A DNA stretch of 64,000 bases from Deltaproteobacteria bacterium (GCA_016709225.1 JADJEE010000001.1:1674001-1738000); one strand, 5' to 3'; counted from the first letter of the stretch, positions 31,334-44,422 are shown. Made by a program: numbers and translations. The notes: generated from the sequence alone by a model not told the origin.

Positions 31334-32353
31334 ATGCGACGCATCCTGACGGGCCCGACGGTGGCCCTCGCGGTCCTCTGGACCCTTCCCGCTTCCGCCT
31401 CTGCGGACGCACGTGCAGTCGGAACAGCGGGCAACGCTGGTCCGGCTGGCGGCGACGACGAAGTCGTGGTGGTCGACGACGAAATGGAAGGCGAGACGCC
31501 GGCCGGCGAGACGCCGACCGGCGAGACGCCGACCGGTGACGCTGGCGACGGCGGTGACCTCGGTGATGTCCTCGGCGGCGACGACAAGACCGTCCCCGCC
31601 GACGGCGAAGCCGGCAAGGAGGACAAGGACTCCGAAGCCAAGCAGATCAAGGCCGAGATGGGCCAGATCAACGTCGTCCAGCGCCAGCGGATGCTGAAGA
31701 AGAAGCGCTTCGAGCTGATGCCGCAGATCGGCATCTCGGTGAACGACCCCTACGTTCGCCACTACAGCTTCGGGCTCGACCTCAACTACTGGTTCCACAA
31801 CCGCATGGCGGTCGGCCTCACCGGCACTGGTCTCGTCGGCGCCAAGACGCCGCGCTACGAGAACATCCGCAAGCAGGAAGGTTTGCTGCTCACCGCCAAC
31901 AAGGTGCTGTGGCAGGCCAGCGTGAACTTCACGTACAACCCCTTCTACGGCAAGATCGCGATCTTCAATCGCGCGCTGCTGCACTGGGAAGGCAGCGTCA
32001 CGATCGGCGGTGGTGCCACGCAGACGCAGGTGCTGCCGCGCTACGCCGCACTGCACGAGCCCTTCCGCACCGTGACCGGTGGCGGTCAGTTCGGTGTCAA
32101 CGGCCGCTTCTACACCCGTCGCATCGACTGGCTGTCGGTCAACGCCGGCGTGCGGACGTGGGTCTACGCCGACAAACAGGAGCCCATCAATCGCGGTCCC
32201 GACGACAGCGCCGGCGGCGTCGACAACCCCAACTTCCGTGATCCCGATGCCGCCAAGAAGGGCGCCGACTTCAAGGCCGCCTTCAACGTGGTCTTCTATC
32301 TCGGGGTGAGCTTCTACCTGCCGCCCAAGTTCGAGTACGTCAAACCGCGCTGA
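31334..32353 (+). CDS. Outer-membrane beta-barrel protein (myxobacterial type), first copy
   Basis: 339 residues. Signal peptide ILTGPTVALAVLWTLPASASA, then an acidic, Gly/Thr/Pro-rich stretch (residues 30-100) with GETPT repeats, then a barrel from about 115: MPQIGISVNDPYVRHYSFGLDLNYWFHNRMAVGL and the closing AAFNVVFYLGVSFYLPPKFEY. This pattern fits the outer-membrane beta-barrel family named from Myxococcus. The ATG at 31334 follows GAGGTGA, a good ribosome site; an upstream ATG at 31253 is less likely. It is 14 bases before a second barrel gene. Function is unknown; similar paired barrels (GltA/GltB) take part in gliding motility in Myxococcus, but I cannot assign that here. Confidence 0.82.
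   Translation: MRRILTGPTVALAVLWTLPASASADARAVGTAGNAGPAGGDDEVVVVDDEMEGETPAGETPTGETPTGDAGDGGDLGDVLGGDDKTVPADGEAGKEDKDSEAKQIKAEMGQINVVQRQRMLKKKRFELMPQIGISVNDPYVRHYSFGLDLNYWFHNRMAVGLTGTGLVGAKTPRYENIRKQEGLLLTANKVLWQASVNFTYNPFYGKIAIFNRALLHWEGSVTIGGGATQTQVLPRYAALHEPFRTVTGGGQFGVNGRFYTRRIDWLSVNAGVRTWVYADKQEPINRGPDDSAGGVDNPNFRDPDAAKKGADFKAAFNVVFYLGVSFYLPPKFEYVKPR
31490..31534. repeat. 15-bp tandem repeat, three copies, in coding sequence
   Basis: Three copies of GGCGAGACGCCGACC (the first with one change) encode the GETPA/GETPT repeats of the acidic linker of the barrel protein. Changes in copy number would keep the frame. Confidence 0.85.
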
Positions 32354-32367
32354 GGCATCCGACGACC

Positions 32368-33333
32368 ATGAAGACTCGTACCATCCTCACCGTTGTCGCG
32401 GCCTTCTCGGCCTTTGGTCTGTGGGCGCCCAATCAGGCCCACGCACGCAAGAAGGGCGTCCTCGAGGGCGAGCCGATCGTCCGCAAGAAGCTGCAGCTGC
32501 GGAAGTTCCGCTTCCAGCTGACGCCGTACGTCGGCATGAGCCTGTCGCAGCCGTTCGTGCACATGGGCTACGTCGGCGCGCGCGTCGGCGTCCACTTCAC
32601 CGACTGGGTCGGGATCCGTGCCGGCTTCGGCTACGGCGTGGTGAAGCTCGACTCGAAGCTGCTCAAGGCGATCAACAACGGCGGTCTGCCCGACGGCATC
32701 GCGCCGGGTGATCCGGACACGTCGCTGCCCGGCGCGGCGGCCTGCCCAGCCGACTCCGCGGCCCCGTGCCGCCCCGCCGGCGAGGACGACAACCCGGCGC
32801 CGCTGCAGCACGACTTCCGTGCCGGCCTCACGCGCGCACAGTGGCAGTCGAGCCTCGACGTCGTGTTCACCCCGTTCTCCGGCAAGCTCGGGATTTTCTC
32901 GGCGATCTTCACCGAGTACGACATCTACCTCTTCGGCGGTCTCGGCCTGGTCGGCTGGAACAAGCACTACAAGAACGCGAAGAGCACGACCGACCTGCTG
33001 AACCTCGACACCAACCCGAACTCGCCGACCTTCTGTCAGGATGCCGGCGGTGGCCAGAACCAGGAGTGCCTGCTGCACCCGGTGAAGGCCGACACCGGCG
33101 TGAAGATCGGCGGCAGCTTCGGTGCAGGCCTCAACCTGTTCCTCGCCGACTGGGTCTCGCTCAACCTCGAGTTCCAGGACATCGTGACCCGCAACAACAT
33201 CGCGGGCCTCAACACCACGGTCACCGACATCCCGCCGCAGCTCACGAAGGCCGACAAGGACGTGTTCCACAACGTCACCTTCCAGCTGGGCGCGACCTTC
33301 TACATGCCGTTCAAGGCCAAGCGCACCAAGTGA
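32368..33333 (+). CDS. Outer-membrane beta-barrel protein (myxobacterial type), second copy
   Basis: 321 residues with signal peptide (TILTVVAAFSAFGLWAPNQAHA) and a barrel: RFQLTPYVGMSLSQPFVHMGYVGARVGVHFTDWVGIRAGFGYG, FTPFSGKLGIFSAIFTEYDIYLFGGLGLVGW, LNLFLADWVSLNLEFQDIVTRN and NVTFQLGATFYMPF. Two Cys pairs in exported loops (AACPADSAAPC and CQDAGGGQNQEC) could form disulfides. It lacks the acidic linker of the first copy but shares the same family pattern, so the two probably arose by duplication and may act together. It ends 42 bases before a long hairpin shared with the convergent lipoprotein gene. Confidence 0.82.
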   Translation: MKTRTILTVVAAFSAFGLWAPNQAHARKKGVLEGEPIVRKKLQLRKFRFQLTPYVGMSLSQPFVHMGYVGARVGVHFTDWVGIRAGFGYGVVKLDSKLLKAINNGGLPDGIAPGDPDTSLPGAAACPADSAAPCRPAGEDDNPAPLQHDFRAGLTRAQWQSSLDVVFTPFSGKLGIFSAIFTEYDIYLFGGLGLVGWNKHYKNAKSTTDLLNLDTNPNSPTFCQDAGGGQNQECLLHPVKADTGVKIGGSFGAGLNLFLADWVSLNLEFQDIVTRNNIAGLNTTVTDIPPQLTKADKDVFHNVTFQLGATFYMPFKAKRTK

Positions 33334-33374
33334 CGCCGGCTCGCCGCGGGTGACCGCGGCTCGGGCTCCCGCCG

Positions 33375-33413
33375 AGCGGGCGTGCCGACGCGACAACAGC
33401 GTCCACGCCCGCT
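33375..33413. terminator. Long hairpin between convergent genes (probable bidirectional terminator)
   Basis: AGCGGGCGTG (33375-33384) pairs perfectly with CACGCCCGCT (33404-33413). Inside it GACGC pairs with GCGTC around a 7-base loop, with a 2-base bulge on one side. It lies between the stops of convergent genes. There is no T-run, so termination efficiency is unknown. Confidence 0.6.
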
Positions 33414-33436
33414 TCGCAATTCGGGCGAGCCTCCCG

Positions 33437-33877
33437 CTAGTCGCAGCCGACGTGGGTGCGCAGGCCGTTCGCGCCTTCGATCGCCGCCTGCACGAACACG
33501 TGTTCGCTCTCGCCGCTCGCGCTCGCCACCCAGACCTCGAAGCAGTGGCGGGTGACGTCGATCCGCAGGCCTTCGACCGTGAAGCGGTCGTCAGGGCCGA
33601 TCGTGACGATCGCGGACGCGTCCCCTTCGAGGTCCTCGACGTGGACCCGGGCGTCGGCGGGCAGCAGGTCGTCGCCCTCGACCGTGCCCTCGAGATCGAC
33701 GTCCTGCTCGGGCGCGTCGACGAGGCTCGGAGGCGGCAACGGCAGCGAGATGCCGCGGTCGCCGAACAACACCGCGCGGCGGAAGGCCGGGCCCGCCTCG
33801 TGGGTGGCACAGGCCGACGCCAGCATCGCGACCAACGCGATGAGACCGAGGGAGCTGCGGGTGGTGGGCACGACCAT
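33437..33877 (-). CDS. Small lipoprotein of unknown function
   Basis: 146 residues. Signal LGLIALVAMLASAC with a lipobox Cys about residue 23, then a beta-rich domain: DVDLEGTVEGDDLLPADARVHVEDLEG and FTVEGLRIDVTRHCFEVWVAS, resembling a small Ig-like or carboxypeptidase-regulatory-like fold. The last residues contain HVGCD; the two mature Cys may pair. I do not recognise the family. The ATG at 33877 gives a normal lipoprotein signal; longer readings do not. It is convergent with the barrel genes and follows the large regulator on the same strand after a 276-base gap. Confidence 0.7.
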   Translation of the reverse strand: MVVPTTRSSLGLIALVAMLASACATHEAGPAFRRAVLFGDRGISLPLPPPSLVDAPEQDVDLEGTVEGDDLLPADARVHVEDLEGDASAIVTIGPDDRFTVEGLRIDVTRHCFEVWVASASGESEHVFVQAAIEGANGLRTHVGCD

Positions 33878-33881
33878 GACC

Positions 33882-33887
33882 AGTCTA
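33882..33887 (-). promoter_or_regulatory. TAGACT -10-like hexamer before the lipoprotein gene
   Basis: TAGACT on the minus strand ends 4 bases before the ATG at 33877. A start point 6-7 bases further would fall at the start codon, giving a leaderless mRNA. The 8-base tandem repeat lies where a -35 would be. Confidence 0.35.
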
Positions 33888-33891
33888 CTCC

Positions 33892-33915
33892 AAGTCTCGA
33901 AGTCTCGAAGTCTCG
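33892..33915. repeat. 8-bp tandem repeat, three copies, upstream of the lipoprotein gene
   Basis: Three perfect copies of AAGTCTCG lie at the expected -35/spacer position of the lipoprotein promoter. Unlike the coding repeats, an 8-base unit in a promoter could change spacing and so expression. Confidence 0.8.
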
Positions 33916-33996
33916 GGGTCTCCACGACTGCAGGAAGCGCGCCGCGCGACGAACCCCGTGGCGACGCGGGCCCCACCCCGCCGAGCGGCCAACCAG

Positions 33997-34014
33997 GTTG
34001 GCGTCGTCGCCAAC
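33997..34014 (-). terminator. Hairpin downstream of the mosaic regulator
   Basis: GTTGGCG-TCGT-CGCCAAC: a perfect 7-bp stem with a four-base loop, about 140 bases past the regulator stop on the minus strand. No T-run. The rest of this 276-base gap is GC-rich with several overlapping hairpins and no supported gene. Confidence 0.35.
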
Positions 34015-34153
34015 GCCGGCGTCGGCGCGCGGCGCCCGACCCAACCGGGCCGCCGGGCGCGAGCCCGGGTGGCGGCGGCAGTGATCGGCGCCGTCGTCGA
34101 CGCCGCCGCGCGGCGCAGCGCCCTGTCGCGCTGGGGCGGGTCGCGCCGCGTGC

Positions 34154-38938
<4,785 letters not shown>

Positions 38939-39055
38939 GGCGGGGCCGGAGCTTCGACACCGCATGATGGCACTTTTGTTGGCGCAGATCCGCAGCGCGG
39001 CCCGATTCGTCGGCGAATGTCGCCAACGCAGGTCACCGGGGCGGAGCGCCCGGGC

Positions 39056-39964
39056 TCAGAAGTGGACCGAGAAGCCCAGGGTGCCGCCAACGTAGTGGCG
39101 GAGCTCGGAGCGGCGGGCGAGCAGCCGCCAGCTCGCTTCGAGGCGCAGGGTCACCGTGCGGGCGAGCCAGACCCCGACCCCCGCGCCGATGCGGACCGTG
39201 GCCCACGTCCGGCGTGGGTCGAAGGGCCGGCGCTCGACCGCGAAGCCCGAGCTGACGTCGGCACTGGGCTCGATGCGGCCGCGCAGCGGCACGAACAGGC
39301 GCATCCCCAGCACGTCCCAGCCGTTGAGGATCCCGGCGTCACGGACCGCGATCGGGTCGCCGGCATCGTCCTGCACCACCCGCTGCTCGACGGTGGACCC
39401 CCAGCTCGCGAAGCGGGTGAGCACGCCGAACACGCGATGGGGCCGCCAGCCGCCCTCGAAGCCGATCCCCGCCGACAACGTGCGGCGACCCGCCGGCAGC
39501 AGCCCGCCCTCGAGCGCGAAGCGGAGGGCGAACCAGCCCACCCCGGTGTAGCCACCGCTGCGGATCCGGCCCGTGGCCCGCGGCGGCGCCGGTGGCAGCG
39601 GCGGCTCGTCGCTGCCCACCGCCTCGGGTGGCCCGGCGGGTGCCTCCCCGGTGGACGGCGTCGCGTCGGCGGCCGCGGGCACGGCATCCGGGGTCGGCCC
39701 GGGCGTGGATGGGGCCGGTGCCGCGGTCGCGGGCGGTGACTCGACCGCCACCGGCGCGACCGTGGCGGGCACCTCGGGTGCCGCCGCGGAATCTGGGGCC
39801 GGCGTGGCGGCCGGTGGAGCCGTCGCCGCGGGCGGCTCGGCAACGCCGCCCGGCGCCGGGGTCGTCGTCAGCGCCGCCGTCGGCTCCCCGGCTGCCACCG
39901 AAGTTGGCGCAACGCCCACGGGGACCGACGCGACCGCGGCGGCGAGCGCCAACCCAATGCTCAT
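39056..39964 (-). CDS. Pro/Ala-rich outer-membrane-like protein
   Basis: 302 residues. An N-terminal hydrophobic stretch (IGLALAAAVASVPVGVAP) is a weak signal peptide. Residues 25-130 are low-complexity Pro/Ala/Thr with an acidic tinge, a periplasmic-spanning type of linker. From about 135 alternating strands appear: GWFALRFALEGGLL, SAGIGFEGGWRPH, RIGAGVGVWLARTVTLRLEASWRLL and a final GGTLGFSVHF ending in Phe, typical of an outer-membrane barrel or OmpA-like beta domain. Not assigned to a named family. Its ATG overlaps the stop of the HEAT lipoprotein, so the two are co-translated and may share a complex. Confidence 0.65.
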   Translation of the reverse strand: MSIGLALAAAVASVPVGVAPTSVAAGEPTAALTTTPAPGGVAEPPAATAPPAATPAPDSAAAPEVPATVAPVAVESPPATAAPAPSTPGPTPDAVPAAADATPSTGEAPAGPPEAVGSDEPPLPPAPPRATGRIRSGGYTGVGWFALRFALEGGLLPAGRRTLSAGIGFEGGWRPHRVFGVLTRFASWGSTVEQRVVQDDAGDPIAVRDAGILNGWDVLGMRLFVPLRGRIEPSADVSSGFAVERRPFDPRRTWATVRIGAGVGVWLARTVTLRLEASWRLLARRSELRHYVGGTLGFSVHF

Positions 39965-40887
39965 GGTCGGTGCCCCCGCAGACCGCGGCCCTCGGGCTCC
40001 TCCGCGGCGCTCTCGGCCACGACCTCGCCCAGCGGCTCTCCGGCCCCCTGGAGCCGGCGCAGCGCACGCTGGGCCACCTCCGCCAGGCTCGGATCGTCCT
40101 CGTTGCGCGCGGCGAACTCAAGGAAGCCGCGGGCCTGGTCGCCACCCAGGGTCGCCAGTGCCTCGTAGAGGCGCTCGGCCTGGTCCCGATCGGCCAGCCG
40201 CGTGTTCCGCAACAAGGTTGCGGTGTGCTCGGGCCCGCCGACCGCACCGAGGGCCTCGATGGCGGCGGCAGCCACCCGTTCGTCGGCCGCTGGCAACCGC
40301 GCTGCGACGTCGGCGGCGAGGCTGCGCCAACGCTTGCGCGCGATGTGCTCGAGCGCGAGCACCACGATCTCGGGGTCCTCGTCGTCCAGCAGGGCCTTGG
40401 CCTGGGCCATCGCCCCGGTCGCCAGCTGCAGCTTGGCATCCAGCACGCCGACCCCGCGCGCGAGGGCGACGGGCAGGTCCTCGGCCGCGCTCAGCGTGCC
40501 GTCGTTGCGCTCGAGCTCGATGGTGGCATCGAGCTCGGCGCCGAGCAGGGCCTGCAGGCCGTCGGGCACCGCGGCCGTGAACTCCACGCGGAGGATTCGA
40601 CCGCCGGCGGCGCTCTCGACCTCGCCGACCGCGACGTCGGTCACCAGCGTCGCCGCCGCGGCGTCGGCCTGGAAGGAGGCGCGTCGCGCCGCGGCCGTGG
40701 CCAACCCGTCCCGCACCGCAGCCGCGCTCGGCACGGCGCCGTCGATCGGGCGCGCGATCACGTTCTCGACCTGCAGGCGGAAGCTCCGCGTGGCCTCGTC
40801 GACCACCGGCGCGGGCTCGCGGCAGGCCGCGAGGGCCGCGACCAGCCCCGTCAGCAGGGCCCGCGAGCGTGGGTTCGCCGTGCGCAT
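39961..40887 (-). CDS. HEAT-repeat lipoprotein
   Basis: 308 residues. Signal LLTGLVAALAAC with a lipobox Cys at about 22. Residues 30-155 are a mixed alpha/beta domain (RILRVEFTAAVPDGLQALLGAELDATIELER), and the second half is HEAT repeats: DEDPEIVVLALEHIARKRW, DERVAAAAIEALGAVGG and DPSLAEVAQRALRRLQG. As a lipid-anchored solenoid it is likely a scaffold on a membrane facing the periplasm. It lies between lipB and a barrel-like gene on the same strand and overlaps the latter by 4 bases. No specific function can be assigned. Confidence 0.72.
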   Translation of the reverse strand: MRTANPRSRALLTGLVAALAACREPAPVVDEATRSFRLQVENVIARPIDGAVPSAAAVRDGLATAAARRASFQADAAAATLVTDVAVGEVESAAGGRILRVEFTAAVPDGLQALLGAELDATIELERNDGTLSAAEDLPVALARGVGVLDAKLQLATGAMAQAKALLDDEDPEIVVLALEHIARKRWRSLAADVAARLPAADERVAAAAIEALGAVGGPEHTATLLRNTRLADRDQAERLYEALATLGGDQARGFLEFAARNEDDPSLAEVAQRALRRLQGAGEPLGEVVAESAAEEPEGRGLRGHRP

Positions 40888-40955
40888 CCGGGGTCGACCG
40901 TCGCGGCGGGATGCTAGCAGACCCGGGGCGCCGACGCGTGATCGCGACCGCGGCG

Positions 40956-41654
40956 TCACGGCAACAACGCGTCGCGAGCGACGGGCGCGAGCGTGGCCCC
41001 CCCCAGCGCCGCGAAGCGCCCCGCGTAGGCCCACGCCGCCGTCTCGATCGCGATCTCGGCGCCGCCGACGTCGACCGCACTCGACATCGACACCCCTGGC
41101 ATCCCGCACGACACCAGGCCGGCGAACAGCCGCCGGTCGACCGCGAGGTTGACGGCGATCCCTTGCACGGTGACGCCGCGGCTGACGTGGACCCCGATCG
41201 AGGCGAGCTTGGCCCGCTCCGGCATGCCGGGCCGATACCACACCCCCAAGGGGTCGGTGCGCAGCTCGACGTCGGCGACCCCGAGCTCGGCGAGCAGCTC
41301 GACCGCGGCCTGCCCGAGCCGCGTCACATGGCGTCGGACCTGGAAGCCGATCGGGACGATCGGGTACGCGACCAGCTGCCCGGGCGCGTGCAGGGTCACC
41401 TGCCCGCCCCTCGGGGTCTCGCAGACCTCGACGCCGAACGCCGCGAGCTGGGCGTCGCTGAACAGGACGTCGCTCCGGGCCCCGCGCCGCCCCAGCGTCA
41501 CGACCGGCGGGTGCTCGACCAGCAGCAGGGTCGGCGCGACCCGCCCGTCGGCGACCGCCTCGCGCAGCGCGAGCTGCAGCTCGAGCGCCGGCGCGAAGGG
41601 CATCCGCCCCAGCCAGGCGGCCCGCAGGGGCGCGGCGTCGGACTCCTGCGCCAT
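40956..41654 (-). CDS. lipB: Octanoyltransferase LipB
   Basis: 232 residues, normal length. It transfers octanoate from acyl carrier protein to lipoyl domains, the first step of lipoate synthesis. Seen: LLLVEHPPVVTLGRRG (residues 44-58), the signature RGGQVTLHAPGQLVAYPI (82-99, with Ala for the usual Gly after His), Lys149 in RAKLASIGVHV, and catalytic Cys183 in LVSCGMPGV. The Lys/Cys dyad is intact. It lies 14 bases after the HARE-HTH gene on the same strand. No lipA is in the window. Confidence 0.96.
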   Translation of the reverse strand: MAQESDAAPLRAAWLGRMPFAPALELQLALREAVADGRVAPTLLLVEHPPVVTLGRRGARSDVLFSDAQLAAFGVEVCETPRGGQVTLHAPGQLVAYPIVPIGFQVRRHVTRLGQAAVELLAELGVADVELRTDPLGVWYRPGMPERAKLASIGVHVSRGVTVQGIAVNLAVDRRLFAGLVSCGMPGVSMSSAVDVGGAEIAIETAAWAYAGRFAALGGATLAPVARDALLP

Positions 41655-41668
41655 GCGCCCGCCCGCGC

Positions 41669-43252
41669 CTAGCTGTCCAGTCCGGCCACCGACTCGATGA
41701 CCGTGGGGTCGAGCACCGTCACGTCGAAGCGGAGCTTCTGCACGCCGATGCCGTGCTCGCGCAGCCAGCTGGCCAGCTCGCCGGCCCCGATCACGCGCGC
41801 GTCGGGGACGACCTCCTCGCCGCCGTCGGCCATCGCGAAGAGCAGCACGCCCGCGCAGCCGTGGCGCTCGGGCTCACCCTCCCACGCCTTGGGGTCGAGC
41901 GCGGTGCGCCGCGGGACGATCACCGCGAGCAGGCGCTGGTCCTCGTCCTCGGCCTCCGCGTCCTCGACCACCAGGCGCCCCACCCCGCGACCCGGCGGCA
42001 GCGAGGCCTGCAGTGGGTAGCCCTCGGTGCGGAGCCAGATCCTCACGAGGGACTCGAGGGCTCGGGCGCCAAGAGACTGCAACCATTGAACGAATTGCGC
42101 CTGCGTTTCCTGCTCCACCTCGCGCAACGCTTCGCGCAGGGCGGCCTCGGCCTTGGCCGCGCGGTCGGGCACGCGCGTGCCCTGGAGCTGGTAGCGGGCG
42201 TCGCCGCGGGCCGCGAAGCGGGAGGCGCGGCCGTGGGTCTTCACGTCGATCAGCAGCATGGCCGTGGCGGCCCGCTCGATCTCGGAGATCTCGCCGCCGA
42301 GCACCCCCTTGGCGGCGAGCTGCTCCGCGATCTGCCGCACGTGCAGGGAGCGGGCGCCGGCGGCCTCGAGCACGCCAGCGACCTCGTCGAGGAGACGGTC
42401 GGCGGCGGTCGCCGGGCGGGCTTCGGCGCCGCCGGTCCACTCGACCCGCTTGCCGCGACGACGACGACGACGGCGGCGGCGGCCGCCACGATCGTCGAGC
42501 CCACGATCGTCGCGGGTCGCGGCCCGATCGCGATCACGATCGCGATCACGATCGCGATCGCGATCCCGCGGCGGCTCGCGCTCGGCGTCGCGGGCCCGCG
42601 TCGGCTCGGCCTGCTGCTGCATCGCGTCGAGCTCGTGGCGCAGCTCCGGCCGCTCTTCGACCAGCCGCGACATCGCGTTCGCCATCACCAACGCCACGTC
42701 GGTGACACCGTCGAGGCCGGAGCCCTCGGGCGCCACGAACTCCACCGATCGCGACGTGCGCGGCATCGAAGCGTCGCTCGCCGACTCGGCGGTCTCGACC
42801 GCCGCGGCCTGCTCGGGCTCACCCTCGGCGGCCGCACCACGGCGTCGCGATCTCACTTTAGACTTTCCGTCCATACCTTGGGAACTCCTGGGATTTTCAC
42901 TGTGTCGACGACCGCCGTCACGGCCCGCGGGGACGGCCGGCGTCGGGGCGCGCGACGGCACGGCACGGGTCGGCGCCACCACGATGGGTGGTGCCGGCCG
43001 CGGGGGTGACGGCGGCAGCGCAGCGCCGGCACGCACGACGTAGAAGCCGGGCTTGTCGCGCATGATCAGCGGCGGCTCGTCGTCGTTGCCCATGCGCGAC
43101 GCGGAGTTGAGACAACTCCGCATCGCAGCTTCGGGGTCTCGCCCGACGTGCGAAAGAAGGTTTTCGGCCACCGCCCGCTTGGCGACTTCGGCGAAGTGCA
43201 GCGGTTCGGCGGCGTTGCGAAGGATCTCGATCGCGGCCTCGAGGAAGGTCAT
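41669..43252 (-). CDS. HARE-HTH protein with two winged helices and a nuclease-like C-terminal domain
   Basis: 527 residues. Residues 1-75 (FLEAAIEILRNAAEPLHFAEVAKRAV, LLSHVGRDPEAAMRSCLN, FYVV) are a HARE-HTH winged helix, as in RpoE delta and restriction-associated proteins. A disordered Arg/Glu-rich linker has an RD repeat and a run of Arg. A second HARE-like domain follows at about 285-360. The C-terminal 150 residues (FVQWLQSLGARALESLVRIWLRTEGY, LLAVIVPRR, CAGVLLFAMADGG) resemble an Mrr-type restriction-endonuclease fold. I cannot find the D-ExK/QxK catalytic set, so it may bind rather than cut DNA. It is divergent from the ligase gene and followed by lipB. Confidence 0.72.
   Translation of the reverse strand: MTFLEAAIEILRNAAEPLHFAEVAKRAVAENLLSHVGRDPEAAMRSCLNSASRMGNDDEPPLIMRDKPGFYVVRAGAALPPSPPRPAPPIVVAPTRAVPSRAPTPAVPAGRDGGRRHSENPRSSQGMDGKSKVRSRRRGAAAEGEPEQAAAVETAESASDASMPRTSRSVEFVAPEGSGLDGVTDVALVMANAMSRLVEERPELRHELDAMQQQAEPTRARDAEREPPRDRDRDRDRDRDRDRAATRDDRGLDDRGGRRRRRRRRRGKRVEWTGGAEARPATAADRLLDEVAGVLEAAGARSLHVRQIAEQLAAKGVLGGEISEIERAATAMLLIDVKTHGRASRFAARGDARYQLQGTRVPDRAAKAEAALREALREVEQETQAQFVQWLQSLGARALESLVRIWLRTEGYPLQASLPPGRGVGRLVVEDAEAEDEDQRLLAVIVPRRTALDPKAWEGEPERHGCAGVLLFAMADGGEEVVPDARVIGAGELASWLREHGIGVQKLRFDVTVLDPTVIESVAGLDS
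42526..42565. repeat. 6-bp GATC-containing microsatellite in coding sequence
   Basis: Seven GATC tetramers occur every 6 bases (GATCGC/GATCAC units) and encode the Arg-Asp run of the HARE-HTH protein. The unit keeps the reading frame. Confidence 0.9.
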
Positions 43253-43381
43253 CCGATTGTCCTACCGTCGCTCGACGAGCCCCTTGAGGGAACGGGCGGA
43301 GTCGAGGCGTCGGCGCTCGTTTCGGCCCCGACTATCCGAAAACTTGCGTGCAGTTGGCAAGCCCTGCTAGCGGCCGGAGCA

Positions 43382-44422
43382 ATGCGTCCGCTCACCTTCG
43401 GCGTCCTGTTGTCCGTCGGACCCACCCGCGGGGCCGGCCCCCGCCGTGCACCCCAGACCGGCACAGCGGACCACGATGACGCCGCGGCGGAGCCCTACGA
43501 GGCCGACGACGCGATGTTGGCCCGCTACGACCGTGAGATCGAGGCCGCGGTCGATCTCCGCAGCGCCGGCGATCTCGCCTACGCCCTGCGCGAGCTGGGA
43601 CACGGCGCGAAGGTCCTGGCGGCGGACGAGGACCTCGACCTGACCCTCCGCAGCACCGACGTCGACGCCTGCCTGCTGGCCCTGCACGGGCGCCGCGGCG
43701 GCCACGGCGACGTCCAGTCGCTGCTGGCGGTACGCGGCATCCCCTTCTTCGGACCCGGCGCCGGCTCGGTCGCGCTGGCCTTCGACAAGGTCCGCGCGCG
43801 ACAGATGCTGGCCTACCACAACGTCCCGGTGCTCCCGGCGGTGGCCCTGGGTCGCGACATGCGGGCGAGCGAGCGGGCCCTGGCGCTGCTCGGCTGGCCC
43901 TGCGTCGTGAAGCCCCGCCGCGGGGCCCACGGCCTGGGCGTGACGGTGCTGCAGGACGTCGAGCACGTGCGCGAGGCCATCGAGCGCGCGCTCGCGCTCG
44001 ACCACGAGCTGCTGCTCGAGCGCGCCGCCGCCGGCCGCGAGATCCAGGTGGTGCTGCTGGGCGACCGTGTGCTCGGCTCGGCCGAGCGCGTCGAGTACGA
44101 GGACGGCGGGCGCGAGCTCACCTGCCCGCCGCGACTGTCGCGGGGTCGCCTCGACGGCATCCACAACATCGCCCGGCGGGCCGCCGCGGCGCTCGGCCTG
44201 CACGAGGGCATCTCGCGCGTCGACATGATCGTCCACGACCGCCACAACGAGGTCGTGCTCGAGGTCGAGCCGCTGCCGAGCCTCGCCAAGGACGGCGTGG
44301 TCGCCCGCGTCGCGCTCGCGGCGGGCATGCCCTACCCCGCGCTCGTCGCCGAGACGATCGATCGCCTCATCCTGCGCGTGCCGGAGACCCGCGCGAGCTC
44401 GGCGGCGGTGATGCTGCAGTGA
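43382..44422 (+). CDS. D-alanine-D-alanine ligase-like ATP-grasp protein
   Basis: 346 residues. N-terminal substrate domain: LALHGRRGGHGDVQSLLAVRGIPFFGPG, corresponding to HGxxGEDGxxQGLLE of Ddl with the acidic pair lost. The ATP-grasp domain shows ALAFDKVRARQML, VVKPRRGAHGLGV, and the metal site LEVEPLPSLAKDG where Ddl has EVNTxPG; the metal-binding Asn is Glu here. It therefore resembles Ddl but may have a different amino-acid substrate. The ATG follows CGGAGCA, a good ribosome site. The stop overlaps the GTG of a peptidoglycan glycosyltransferase, pointing to cell-wall synthesis or a variant of it. Confidence 0.8.
   Translation: MRPLTFGVLLSVGPTRGAGPRRAPQTGTADHDDAAAEPYEADDAMLARYDREIEAAVDLRSAGDLAYALRELGHGAKVLAADEDLDLTLRSTDVDACLLALHGRRGGHGDVQSLLAVRGIPFFGPGAGSVALAFDKVRARQMLAYHNVPVLPAVALGRDMRASERALALLGWPCVVKPRRGAHGLGVTVLQDVEHVREAIERALALDHELLLERAAAGREIQVVLLGDRVLGSAERVEYEDGGRELTCPPRLSRGRLDGIHNIARRAAAALGLHEGISRVDMIVHDRHNEVVLEVEPLPSLAKDGVVARVALAAGMPYPALVAETIDRLILRVPETRASSAAVMLQ

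Noticed and set aside
38968..38983. Sigma-54-like site TGGCAC-N5-TTGG on the plus strand near the activator start
   Set aside because: The GC of the -12 element is missing, and it would point to a region with only minus-strand genes downstream.
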